A DNA stretch of 43,218 nt from positions 1 through 43,218 of the forward strand of contig NZ_JAIOUP010000019.1 of the NCBI RefSeq assembly GCF_019931165.1. The letters are read 5' to 3'. A program made the position numbers and the translations under genes. The stretch comes from Schnuerera sp. xch1. GTDB lineage: Bacteria > Bacillota > Clostridia > Tissierellales > Tepidimicrobiaceae. The notes beneath the pieces are model-generated. The model was not told the origin of the DNA. It was given only the letters and a program-made list of their open reading frames with translations, and did not search any database. Positions 1 to 7,827 of this stretch are shown here, piece by piece; position 1 is the stretch's first letter, and each line of letters begins with the position of its first letter.

Positions 1-1960
1 GTCTAGATATATGTCGGCATGACAGCCTTAGAGGAATTAGGAGACGAGTTTCAATTCCTTATAGGTAGTCTAGATATATGTCGGCATGACAGCCTTAGAG
101 GAATTAGGAGACGAGTTTCAATTCCTTATAGGTAGTCTAGATATCTAGAAGCTGATACGACTGTGTCTACAGTTTATACGATGTTTCAATTCCTTATAGG
201 TAGTCTAGATATTTATAGTTACTCTGCAGTTTCCAGTTTGCCTATGCATAGTTTCAATTCCTTATAGGTAGTCTAGATATTACTAGAATTACAATCAATA
301 TCATAGCCTTTTTACAGTTTCAATTCCTTATAGGTAGTCTAGATATTCTGTATAGATAGTGCCTTCTCCATTGGCCCTTATGCGAGTTTCAATTCCTTAT
401 AGGTAGTCTAGATATACTTTGACGAAGCAATAGAAAGTGTAGACAATTACAGGTTTCAATTCCTTATAGGTAGTCTAGATATTAAAATCTTGAACATTTT
501 TCTTTATATCCTCTGGACGGTTTCAATTCCTTATAGGTAGTCTAGATATTAAAACCATTCTTTATAACCATCATCTTTTATCCAGCGTTTCAATTCCTTA
601 TAGGTAGTCTAGATATCAAATCCTTGCATTTTAGATGGTTGTGAAGGTTGGAGTTTCAATTCCTTATAGGTAGTCTAGATATTTTGTATGACACAAACGA
701 CTATGCAACAGACGAAAAAAGTTTCAATTCCTTATAGGTAGTCTAGATATAAAAATATTAGCAACTTTATCTTTTGGTTCTTGTATAGTTTCAATTCCTT
801 ATAGGTAGTCTAGATATCAAAGAAGCAGCGAGTGTAACGGAAGGCTTATTTCAAGTTTCAATTCCTTATAGGTAGTCTAGATATACTAAACAAACTGGTA
901 CAATGCCTAATAGAGGAGCAAGTTTCAATTCCTTATAGGTAGTCTAGATATAGAAGCGTAATCCCGCCTATCTCAATTTAGAAGAAGCGTTTCAATTCCT
1001 TATAGGTAGTCTAGATATTAGATATTAATAATCAAAGATCAATTGAAATGGAATAGTTTCAATTCCTTATAGGTAGTCTAGATATTCTATCATTCTTGCT
1101 AATTGTATATCAGCCATATCAATGTTTCAATTCCTTATAGGTAGTCTAGATATTTTTTTTAGAACCTTGAAATTACAACGTTTGGTTGCGTTTCAATTCC
1201 TTATAGGTAGTCTAGATATACGATTTTATAAAAGACGATTTAATTAAAGAATTCCCGTTTCAATTCCTTATAGGTAGTCTAGATATAAATATTCTTCTAG
1301 GAACCATTCCTTACATTCTTCTTCGTTTCAATTCCTTATAGGTAGTCTAGATATTGGCAATAGATTTTATGTAGTGTGGCTAGATCCTCATCAGTTTCAA
1401 TTCCTTATAGGTAGTCTAGATATTAGGGCAGGTGATTAAGGTGTTATTCTATAAAATATAGTTTCAATTCCTTATAGGTAGTCTAGATATTTTAATATCG
1501 ACGCTCGTGTCCAAGCGGATTTTGTAGTGTTTCAATTCCTTATAGGTAGTCTAGATATTAGAAGCATCTAGTTGTAGGCTTAATATTCTGCTTCGTTTCA
1601 ATTCCTTATAGGTAGTCTAGATATCACCAGCAGGACTAAAGATAAAGCCTACACTAGATTTGTTTCAATTCCTTATAGGTAGTCTAGATATGATGTCCAC
1701 AAGGAACACATATCGACGTATGTATCGAGTTTCAATTCCTTATAGGTAGTCTAGATATTTGTGATGTTGACGTGGCTGATACTCTTGAAGCTTCACGTTT
1801 CAATTCCTTATAGGTAGTCTAGATATTATGTATCGATAAAGACGGCATATGGACTACAGGAAGTTTCAATTCCTTATAGGTAGTCTAGATATGGTTGTTA
1901 ATTTGTTTAACCTCGATAGTGCCATCTTGAGTTTCAATTCCTTATAGGTAGTCTAGATAT
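1..1960 (-). CRISPR. Type I-B CRISPR array, 29 full repeats plus a partial repeat at the window edge
   Basis: A 30-nt repeat (plus strand GTTTCAAT...CTAGATAT) starts at 48, 115, 183, 251, 317, 386, 453, 520, 587, 653, 721, 788, 855, 922, 989, 1056, 1124, 1190, 1257, 1325, 1394, 1461, 1529, 1595, 1662, 1729, 1797, 1863 and 1931. Bases 1-10 are the end of one more copy, so the array continues left of the window. All copies read as identical. There are 29 spacers of 36-39 nt, mostly 37. On the minus strand the repeat ends in ATTGAAAC, the 8-nt 5' handle typical of Cas6-cut type I-B crRNAs. The array is therefore transcribed right to left, with the leader at 1961 and the newest spacer at 1893-1930. 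No degenerate terminal repeat is seen, as expected if the leader-distal end is missing. Function with the adjacent cas genes is inferred from position and repeat type. Confidence 0.99.
11..144. repeat. Duplicated spacer-repeat unit (2 x 67 bp)
   Basis: The spacers at 11-47 and 78-114 are the same 37 nt, base for base (ATGTCGGCAT...GGAGACGA). With the repeats at 48-77 and 115-144 this makes two perfect 67-bp tandem units. They lie at the leader-distal end of the visible array. Recombination between repeats is the simplest explanation; an assembly slip at a contig edge is possible because the window begins inside the previous repeat. Confidence 0.95.
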
Positions 1961-2089
1961 CCATTCAATACCTTGATATTACTACACTTCTTATATTCTG
2001 TCAAATTTTAAAATCATCTTCAAATAGTACTAAATATTAATATATTTCTACCAAACCCTGTTAATAACAGTATTTTTATAAAAAATAAA
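1961..2089 (-). promoter_or_regulatory. CRISPR leader with sigma-A-like promoter
   Basis: This AT-rich stretch lies between the last repeat and the cas2-side hairpin. On the minus strand it holds TTGACA (1999-2004), a 17-nt spacer and TAATAT (1976-1981). Transcription would start near 1969, about 8 nt before the first repeat and reading into the array. A small dyad CTGTT-AAT-AACAG sits at 2058-2070, about 100 bp from the integration end, and might bind a leader protein (inference). The promoter match and its direction agree with the repeat-handle orientation. Confidence 0.8.
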
Positions 2090-2137
2090 TTGTCGTCGAT
2101 CTCCAGTAGTTTTTACACTACTGAAGGTCGACGACAA
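2090..2137 (-). terminator. Long hairpin between cas2 and the CRISPR leader, probable cas operon terminator
   Basis: Arms 2090-2110 and 2117-2137 pair over 21 nt with one G-T wobble and one C-A mismatch, around a 6-nt loop. On the minus strand the stem is followed by TTTATTTTTT, so it can act as an intrinsic terminator for the cas operon and insulate the array promoter. The arms (TTGTCGTCGA... and its complement) are much more GC-rich than the surroundings and longer than a terminator needs. A second role in the leader is possible but unproven. Confidence 0.7.
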
Positions 2138-2153
2138 ATTTTCTTACTAATAT

Positions 2154-2417
2154 CTATAGAAAATTATCTTCTCCACCTTTTTTAATACCCATTATTTCAA
2201 CTGAGGAATACCTCGTTGTTCTAAATTGATATATTATAACTGAATCTTCTTCTAAATTAATTATACTGTTTAATTCAATTTTTAGTTTCTCCAAATTAGC
2301 AAGAGATATTTCACCTTCAAAAACAGAATTTTGTATCCAATATAAATATCTTCTACAAGTTTTTAAAACTTTCGCAACTCTTTTTTCTCCAATATCATAC
2401 ACGAGTATTACAAACAA
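2154..2417 (-). CDS. cas2: CRISPR-associated endonuclease Cas2
   Basis: An 87-residue protein of normal Cas2 length. It opens with the ferredoxin-like first strand MFVILVYDI, in which D8 is the conserved aspartate. Cas2 forms the scaffold of the Cas1-Cas2 integrase that inserts new spacers at the leader end. The start is a TTG codon; the only ribosome site is AAGGGTGTG, 7-10 nt upstream, and no ATG lies nearby. It is the last gene of the cas operon, 15 bp after cas1, and is followed by the hairpin at 2090-2137. Nothing suggests loss of function. Confidence 0.95.
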   Translation of the reverse strand: MFVILVYDIGEKRVAKVLKTCRRYLYWIQNSVFEGEISLANLEKLKIELNSIINLEEDSVIIYQFRTTRYSSVEIMGIKKGGEDNFL

Positions 2418-2432
2418 AATATTTCACACCCT

Positions 2433-3425
2433 TTACCATCTTGAAATATATGGATCATATTCAGTTTCTCCAATAAAATGTTTCTGTAGTTTATAAAGTT
2501 CCATCCTTATTAATCTATTGTATGAAACATTTCTTCCAAGATCTCTATGCTTAATAGTCGCCTTCAGCTTTTTATCAAATTCATCAATAAAAACTTTCCT
2601 CCCACTTTCTTTTAATAATACTCCACCCATATCATCTTCAAAATGTTTAGTACTTATCATTTTTTTACTTACTATTTTAAATATAATTCTATCAATTATT
2701 ATTGGTTTAAAAATCTCTGATACATCTAAATTCAACGTAAACCTCCTAAAATTAGTAGCATGAAGATATCCAATTCTAGGATCTAAATGTGTTTTATATA
2801 TTTCTGATAAGATTAAAACATATATCAAAGAATTACCAAAACTTATAAGAGAATTAAGATGATTTTTTGGTGGTCTTCTAGACCTTTTTTCAAAAACAAA
2901 ATCTTTATCATTTATTATTTCATCAAAACATTTATAATAAATATCCCTAATGTTTCCCTCTATGCCCATTAATTCATCTATATTTTGACATTTATCTATG
3001 TTATAACTAAGAATGGAAATTTGATTTTGTATATCATCTAAATCTTTTCCTCTATTTTTATAATATCTAACTACATTGATAATGTTTTTAGCACTTCCTT
3101 GAACAAATTTTCTCGCTAATAATAACCTCTTGCTTTCGTCTAAATAATGCTCAGCTTGTCTCAATATCATATAGCCAGAATTATAATGTTCTCTTGGATA
3201 ATAACTTCCTACGTAATATCCATAATAATTAAAAAAATGTATAAGTATTTCTTTTTGAGATACATATTCAAGAAATTTTTTACTTACACTTACTTCTCCA
3301 AAAACATATATTTCTTTTATGTCCTCTATAGGCAAATATTTCTTCCCCTGAGAAGTTTCAAAATAAAAAGTATTGTCCTTTCTTTTCAATTCTCCATCAT
3401 TAAAGATATAAATATTTTTCTTCAT
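2433..3425 (-). CDS. cas1: Type I-B CRISPR-associated endonuclease Cas1
   Basis: A 330-residue Cas1, the metal-dependent integrase for new spacers. The three expected metal-binding positions are present: E156 (in GIEG), H222 (in IGYLHAT) and the acidic pair D234/E237 (in LNLDVSEIFKP). The N-terminal beta domain (about 1-75) and the helical catalytic domain are both full length. The ATG has a clear GGGAGTGAGG site. It lies 12 bp downstream of cas4 and 15 bp upstream of cas2, the standard adaptation module order cas4-cas1-cas2. All catalytic residues being intact suggests the locus can still acquire spacers. Confidence 0.97.
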   Translation of the reverse strand: MKKNIYIFNDGELKRKDNTFYFETSQGKKYLPIEDIKEIYVFGEVSVSKKFLEYVSQKEILIHFFNYYGYYVGSYYPREHYNSGYMILRQAEHYLDESKRLLLARKFVQGSAKNIINVVRYYKNRGKDLDDIQNQISILSYNIDKCQNIDELMGIEGNIRDIYYKCFDEIINDKDFVFEKRSRRPPKNHLNSLISFGNSLIYVLILSEIYKTHLDPRIGYLHATNFRRFTLNLDVSEIFKPIIIDRIIFKIVSKKMISTKHFEDDMGGVLLKESGRKVFIDEFDKKLKATIKHRDLGRNVSYNRLIRMELYKLQKHFIGETEYDPYISRW

Positions 3426-3437
3426 AACCTCACTCCC

Positions 3438-3938
3438 TTAAGACCAACAAAATTCTCTATAACCACATTTTGTGCAAAAACTTATTTTTTTTGGTTCTTG
3501 CGGACATTCAGCATAGCATATCCTTAATATCTCACTTTCTATCTTCTCTAATTTCCTTATTAATTCATCATTCAAATTTATTTCAATTCTTTTTCTTTCT
3601 TTTGGAAACATAAGCACCCCTGTTCCTTCTAAACCATGTCTCTTTAATTCTAATAAATAATATGATAATTGCATTTTAGCACTTTCTGCATATTTAGAAG
3701 TCTTCTTAACCTCTCCAACCATTAAATAACCATCTTTTTTGTTTAATACATCTACTTTCACATTTCCTATTGTTATTTCTTTTTTTTCTCTAGAATACGA
3801 TTTTTCATGTATAAACTTTCCTACTTCTATATTTGAATCATCTTGATCTGGAACTATGTTATGTGACATTAACCAAACTTCCCTCTTGCAAACAAAATAA
3901 TACCAAACAAGGGTTCCGTTTACATCTAAGTCCTCCAT
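3438..3938 (-). CDS. cas4: CRISPR-associated exonuclease Cas4
   Basis: A 166-residue Cas4 of the RecB-nuclease family, which processes prespacers and selects PAM ends with Cas1-Cas2. Fe-S cluster cysteines are visible at C17 and at C155, C158 and C164 (FCTKCGYREFC). Nuclease residues include H44, D63, E76 and K78 (VGEVKK) and the QLSYYL helix. I chose the ATG at 3938 because GGGAGTG lies 6 nt upstream. A TTG five codons further up at 3953 would place that ribosome site inside the coding region. It sits 12 bp upstream of cas1 and 32 bp after cas3. Confidence 0.93.
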   Translation of the reverse strand: MEDLDVNGTLVWYYFVCKREVWLMSHNIVPDQDDSNIEVGKFIHEKSYSREKKEITIGNVKVDVLNKKDGYLMVGEVKKTSKYAESAKMQLSYYLLELKRHGLEGTGVLMFPKERKRIEINLNDELIRKLEKIESEILRICYAECPQEPKKISFCTKCGYREFCWS

Positions 3939-3970
3939 ATATTTCACTCCCAAAATATTGTTTATGCCTA

Positions 3971-6229
3971 TTAAAAAAACATTGTTTCATCATTATCTGG
4001 TATAAAACCATATTCAGTAGAATAATAATATTCAAGATTTTCTTTTGGAATTCTTCCATAAAATTTATCTCTCATAAAGGGGAATTTTTTTACATTTATA
4101 TTGATTACATATAATAAAAATTGCTCCTTTATCTCAAGAAATTTATTCATTCGTTCAAATCTATCATCAATATTGAACAACCCTTCATACCTTTCCCATA
4201 TCCGAACTGCTTTTTCATCTTTTTCAATGAAAACTGGCATAATATAAAGTTCATTGTTGTCAATTAATTTGAATTCATTGTTAATATCATTAAATTTGAA
4301 TTCTAAAATATCTTCAAATATTTCATCTGAACATGTATCACTTTTGTCTTTATCTATTTCTTCAAAATAATCATTAGAATACTTGAAATAATCCTTCTCT
4401 GGTATCATCTCGTGACCTTTAAGTATCTTCTCTGTTTTGCTTATTAAAAATCTACCATAAACAATATTTGCAAATATATATTTTTCTCTTTTTAATTTAT
4501 ATATATATACCTCACCTAATTCTTTTCTATTGTTTCTATTACATCTCCCAGCACATTGAACTATACTATCCCAAGGCCCTATATCCCTTATAACCACATC
4601 ATTATCAATATCAACTCCTGCTTCAACAACTTGAGTAGACACCAATATATACCTATCAAGTGTTTTTATTTTTTCTATTCTTTCTTTTCTATCTTCAGGA
4701 ATTATAGATGCAGACAAAAATAAAATTTGTTTATTACTCTTTTCTTTTATTGTCTTATAAACTTCTTGAGCTGATTTTACTGTATTCAACACTATCATTG
4801 TTTTATCAGATTTATTAATTATAGGACAAATTTCTTCGACAAATTCATTTATTCCTATTTCATTAAGATTTATGTTCAATCTTGTCCTATCAAAAATATC
4901 AAAGTACTCCTTGGTATTTTCAATTAACTCTTTTCTATCTTTAAATATAAGTGGTTGAGTAGCCGTCATTAATATAAAATATATATTTAATGCCTTTGAT
5001 AAAACATAAAAGCTTTCTCTGATTATCTTCCAATATTTATGTGGAATGTTCTGCACTTCATCAAGTATAATAATGGAATTAGCAAATTTGTTGAATTTCA
5101 AAAGTTCGCTATTCTTATTTGAAAAAATACATTGCAACACCTTCACAAATGTTGTAACTATAATCTTTGAATCCCATGTTTCAATTAAAAACTTGCTTTT
5201 TTCTATTTCAAAATAATTTTCTTCATTTTTATATTCAACTTTGGCCAAATAGTGATGCTTCAAGACTTCTGAAGTTTTATCTCCAAAAATATCCTTAAAT
5301 ATTTGATAAGTCTGATCTATTATACTAGTAAACGGAAAAGAATAAATTAAATTATAATATATACCTTCTTCCTTATATAATTTATCTCTCAATTTTAATG
5401 CAAAATTTAAGCTATTTAATGTTTTTCCCATACCTGTAGGTAAAGTTAAAGTATAAATCTTATCATCAAGATTTTCTATTTTATTCTCTATTCCTATTCT
5501 TGCTTCATTTCTTTTGTCATTTATAATACTTTTATGTTTAGGAAGATTATCCATATAAATATTGAATTTATTTATGCCTATACTTTTGTCTTTATCTATT
5601 CCATTGTCCATAATAAGAGAAAATTTATCACTATATATAAGTATTGAATATAAATATTTTATTTTAAAATACTCTTCCATATTTTTATTTAATTCATCTT
5701 CATAATAAAATACAGCTTCCATATCCTGAAATAAATTTATAAATACTTTTTTTATTTCTGTACAATTTATATTTGGTAATTTAAATCTATCAAGTATTAC
5801 ATTTACCTCTTGAAAATCTATAGATTTAAGTTGCTTATCTAAAACATCAATTGTATTTAGTACTTCAATTTGGTTCAATGATACTTCATCAAAAAAGTTA
5901 TACAGGTTCCCATGATGCCTTTTTACTATTATAAACGCTTTTAAAGCTTTATCCATACCATATTTGTTTGCCAAAATACAATATGTCATAATCGCTGATA
6001 AAAAGCCATGATTTTTTATAAAACCATGGCTTTTTTCTTTTGTTATATATTGTTGAAAATATAGAGTAGATTTTCCTAAATCATGGCCAACCAATATGGA
6101 ACTTAAAATTTCTTTATCCTCCAAAAATAATTTGTTCTGTTCAAATATCTCCATACCCCACTTATAAACTTTTTGTAGATGTTCAATCAAATAAATTTTA
6201 GGATGCGATAACAATTTATAGGAATACAA
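3971..6229 (-). CDS. cas3: CRISPR-associated helicase/nuclease Cas3 (HD-DExH)
   Basis: About 752 residues. This is the effector nuclease-helicase recruited by Cascade to degrade target DNA. The N-terminal HD nuclease shows H17, the HD pair at 49-50 (VGHDLGK), HH near 105-106 and D201. The helicase shows Walker A TLPTGMGKT (262-270), DEVQ (390-393), TATQP near 422-426, STQVVEAGVDID and QCAGRCNR (558-565). The start is uncertain. The TTG at 6229 has GGGGAG 4 nt upstream and overlaps cas5 by 14 bp. An ATG at 6253 has no ribosome site and would overlap by 38 bp. Both keep the full HD domain. The overlap suggests translational coupling to cas5. Confidence 0.95.
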   Translation of the reverse strand: MYSYKLLSHPKIYLIEHLQKVYKWGMEIFEQNKLFLEDKEILSSILVGHDLGKSTLYFQQYITKEKSHGFIKNHGFLSAIMTYCILANKYGMDKALKAFIIVKRHHGNLYNFFDEVSLNQIEVLNTIDVLDKQLKSIDFQEVNVILDRFKLPNINCTEIKKVFINLFQDMEAVFYYEDELNKNMEEYFKIKYLYSILIYSDKFSLIMDNGIDKDKSIGINKFNIYMDNLPKHKSIINDKRNEARIGIENKIENLDDKIYTLTLPTGMGKTLNSLNFALKLRDKLYKEEGIYYNLIYSFPFTSIIDQTYQIFKDIFGDKTSEVLKHHYLAKVEYKNEENYFEIEKSKFLIETWDSKIIVTTFVKVLQCIFSNKNSELLKFNKFANSIIILDEVQNIPHKYWKIIRESFYVLSKALNIYFILMTATQPLIFKDRKELIENTKEYFDIFDRTRLNINLNEIGINEFVEEICPIINKSDKTMIVLNTVKSAQEVYKTIKEKSNKQILFLSASIIPEDRKERIEKIKTLDRYILVSTQVVEAGVDIDNDVVIRDIGPWDSIVQCAGRCNRNNRKELGEVYIYKLKREKYIFANIVYGRFLISKTEKILKGHEMIPEKDYFKYSNDYFEEIDKDKSDTCSDEIFEDILEFKFNDINNEFKLIDNNELYIMPVFIEKDEKAVRIWERYEGLFNIDDRFERMNKFLEIKEQFLLYVININVKKFPFMRDKFYGRIPKENLEYYYSTEYGFIPDNDETMFF

Positions 6230-6920
6230 TCTTCTCCCCACTTTCCAATTCATAGTATACAGAAATATCACATTTTATAGGCTTACCTGTTCTTTCATAT
6301 AATACTGTAACAAATTCTGCTACTTCTCTTTTTGAATCCATTTCATTATAAACTGTATCCTTCAAATATTGTCTATTCCCCTGAATTTTTATCATAACGT
6401 CTTCATCAAAAGGAATAAATGTATCTATATCAACAATTTTACTGTTATTATTTATTCTCGTTACTTTAAATTCACCAACAAATCTATAATTTGCTAAAAA
6501 CTCCGATAATCCTAAACAAATACTATATACATTTTTCTTTTCAAATAACATTTTTTTTAGCTTATCATATATAGATTTATCTTTATAAGTGACATATACT
6601 CTGAATTTACAATCTTTTAATACTTCAAGATTTACTTGAGTTCTATTCTTTATCTTGCTCATATCTATTGCTACCTTTGTATCTATATAATTGATTGGTA
6701 TCCTAGTCTTCTTAATTGGATTAATAATCTTTACTGCTACTTTACATACCCTATCTTGAAAATATTTTAAATAATCATTTTTATCAAAACCTAAAATTGC
6801 TCCTAATAACCCATATATTGCTGTCTTTGGAGGAAAAGAATATGTTAAAGGTGAAGATGTGGTGAAATATTTTTTAAAATGTCCATAATCTCCCCATATA
6901 TCAAAAACTAGTATTTTCAT
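6216..6920 (-). CDS. cas5: Type I-B Cascade subunit Cas5
   Basis: A 234-residue RAMP protein. Its N-terminus (FDIWGDYGHFKKYFTT, then FPPKTAIYGLLGAILG) is the signature of the I-B/Hmari Cas5 family. In Cascade, Cas5 caps the 5' handle of the crRNA and contacts Cas8. The gene follows cas7 by 10 bp and its end overlaps the start of cas3. Its last codons carry the likely ribosome site of cas3. The ATG has a GGTGATGAG site. Confidence 0.93.
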   Translation of the reverse strand: MKILVFDIWGDYGHFKKYFTTSSPLTYSFPPKTAIYGLLGAILGFDKNDYLKYFQDRVCKVAVKIINPIKKTRIPINYIDTKVAIDMSKIKNRTQVNLEVLKDCKFRVYVTYKDKSIYDKLKKMLFEKKNVYSICLGLSEFLANYRFVGEFKVTRINNNSKIVDIDTFIPFDEDVMIKIQGNRQYLKDTVYNEMDSKREVAEFVTVLYERTGKPIKCDISVYYELESGEKIVFL

Positions 6921-6930
6921 ATCTCATCAC

Positions 6931-7827
6931 CTAAATTAATATTTCTTCTGTTTTTATTTCAATTTCCCCTAATTTATCTATTATGTTAGTCTTCATATTC
7001 AATCTTCTATCCAGTTTAATCTCCAAATTATCTATTTTCTCTTTATTTATCTCTAAAATTTCTATTAATTCATCTACATTTAAAATAAAATCCTCAACAT
7101 CTCTAATCTGTTCATCTTCTTTTTCTGATTCTATCTTAATAGATTTCAATAAATCTCCAATATGATAAAATTCTTCTTTGTAATTTACTTTGATTAATAA
7201 TCTAGGAACTTGTCCCACTTTTGACCTTGAAATTAAATTTTGGGTTCCATTCCACATGGCATCAATAAGAAGATTTATATCATCTTCTGTAAGCTTAGTT
7301 TGTTCTGCAGCTTTTTCATTGATTATTCCATAAAACCCTATCAATGAATACGGTAGTATAAACTCTTCCCTAAAAGTCTTATTATCCTTATTTTCTCCAG
7401 ATGCAAATGCTCCTGTTCCTTTTATTCTCTTTACTTCTACTTTATGCAAACTTCTACCCATATTGAACTGAACTGGTCCTGTAAAAGTTGCAGAATCTTT
7501 AGCTAATGGAATGGTAGCTCCAAATAATCTAACATCTATACATTCTTTCAATATGTTTTCTATTATCTCATTTTTCTTTTTCCCAAAATCTTTTGCACGT
7601 GTTTTTCCATCTTGAACTTTCCCTTTATCATCTCTAATTTCCCTTACAAAAATTTCTTTGCTTTTATATTCCTTTAGATAGTCCCTTATAGTCCTTTTAA
7701 GCCTTACATCTGTCACTATATTTATACCAGTTTCCTCATCAATCCTTGGTTTGTTTTGATCTATGGGGTCTCCATTAGGATTGTTGTCCTTAATATCATA
7801 TAAAAATATCAATTCACTTCTATTCAT
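6931..7827 (-). CDS. cas7: Type I-B Cascade backbone subunit Cas7 (Csh2 family)
   Basis: A 298-residue Cas7 of the Csh2 subfamily. It has the N-terminal FLYDIKDNNPNGDP motif, the TDVRLKRTIRDY helix and an internal FGATIPLAKDSATFTGPVQ segment typical of the family. Several copies of Cas7 line the crRNA in Cascade. Its start overlaps the stop of cas8 by 8 bp, so the two are probably translationally coupled. That fits the need for fixed stoichiometry in the complex. Confidence 0.94.
   Translation of the reverse strand: MNRSELIFLYDIKDNNPNGDPIDQNKPRIDEETGINIVTDVRLKRTIRDYLKEYKSKEIFVREIRDDKGKVQDGKTRAKDFGKKKNEIIENILKECIDVRLFGATIPLAKDSATFTGPVQFNMGRSLHKVEVKRIKGTGAFASGENKDNKTFREEFILPYSLIGFYGIINEKAAEQTKLTEDDINLLIDAMWNGTQNLISRSKVGQVPRLLIKVNYKEEFYHIGDLLKSIKIESEKEDEQIRDVEDFILNVDELIEILEINKEKIDNLEIKLDRRLNMKTNIIDKLGEIEIKTEEILI

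Noticed and set aside
1-1960. Self-targeting spacers
   Set aside because: Reading through the window I saw no spacer that recurs outside the array. A genome-wide comparison could not be made.
2518-4114. Open frames on the plus strand opposite cas1 and cas4
   Set aside because: They overlap clearly conserved cas genes on the other strand, have low-complexity composition and no suitable ribosome sites.
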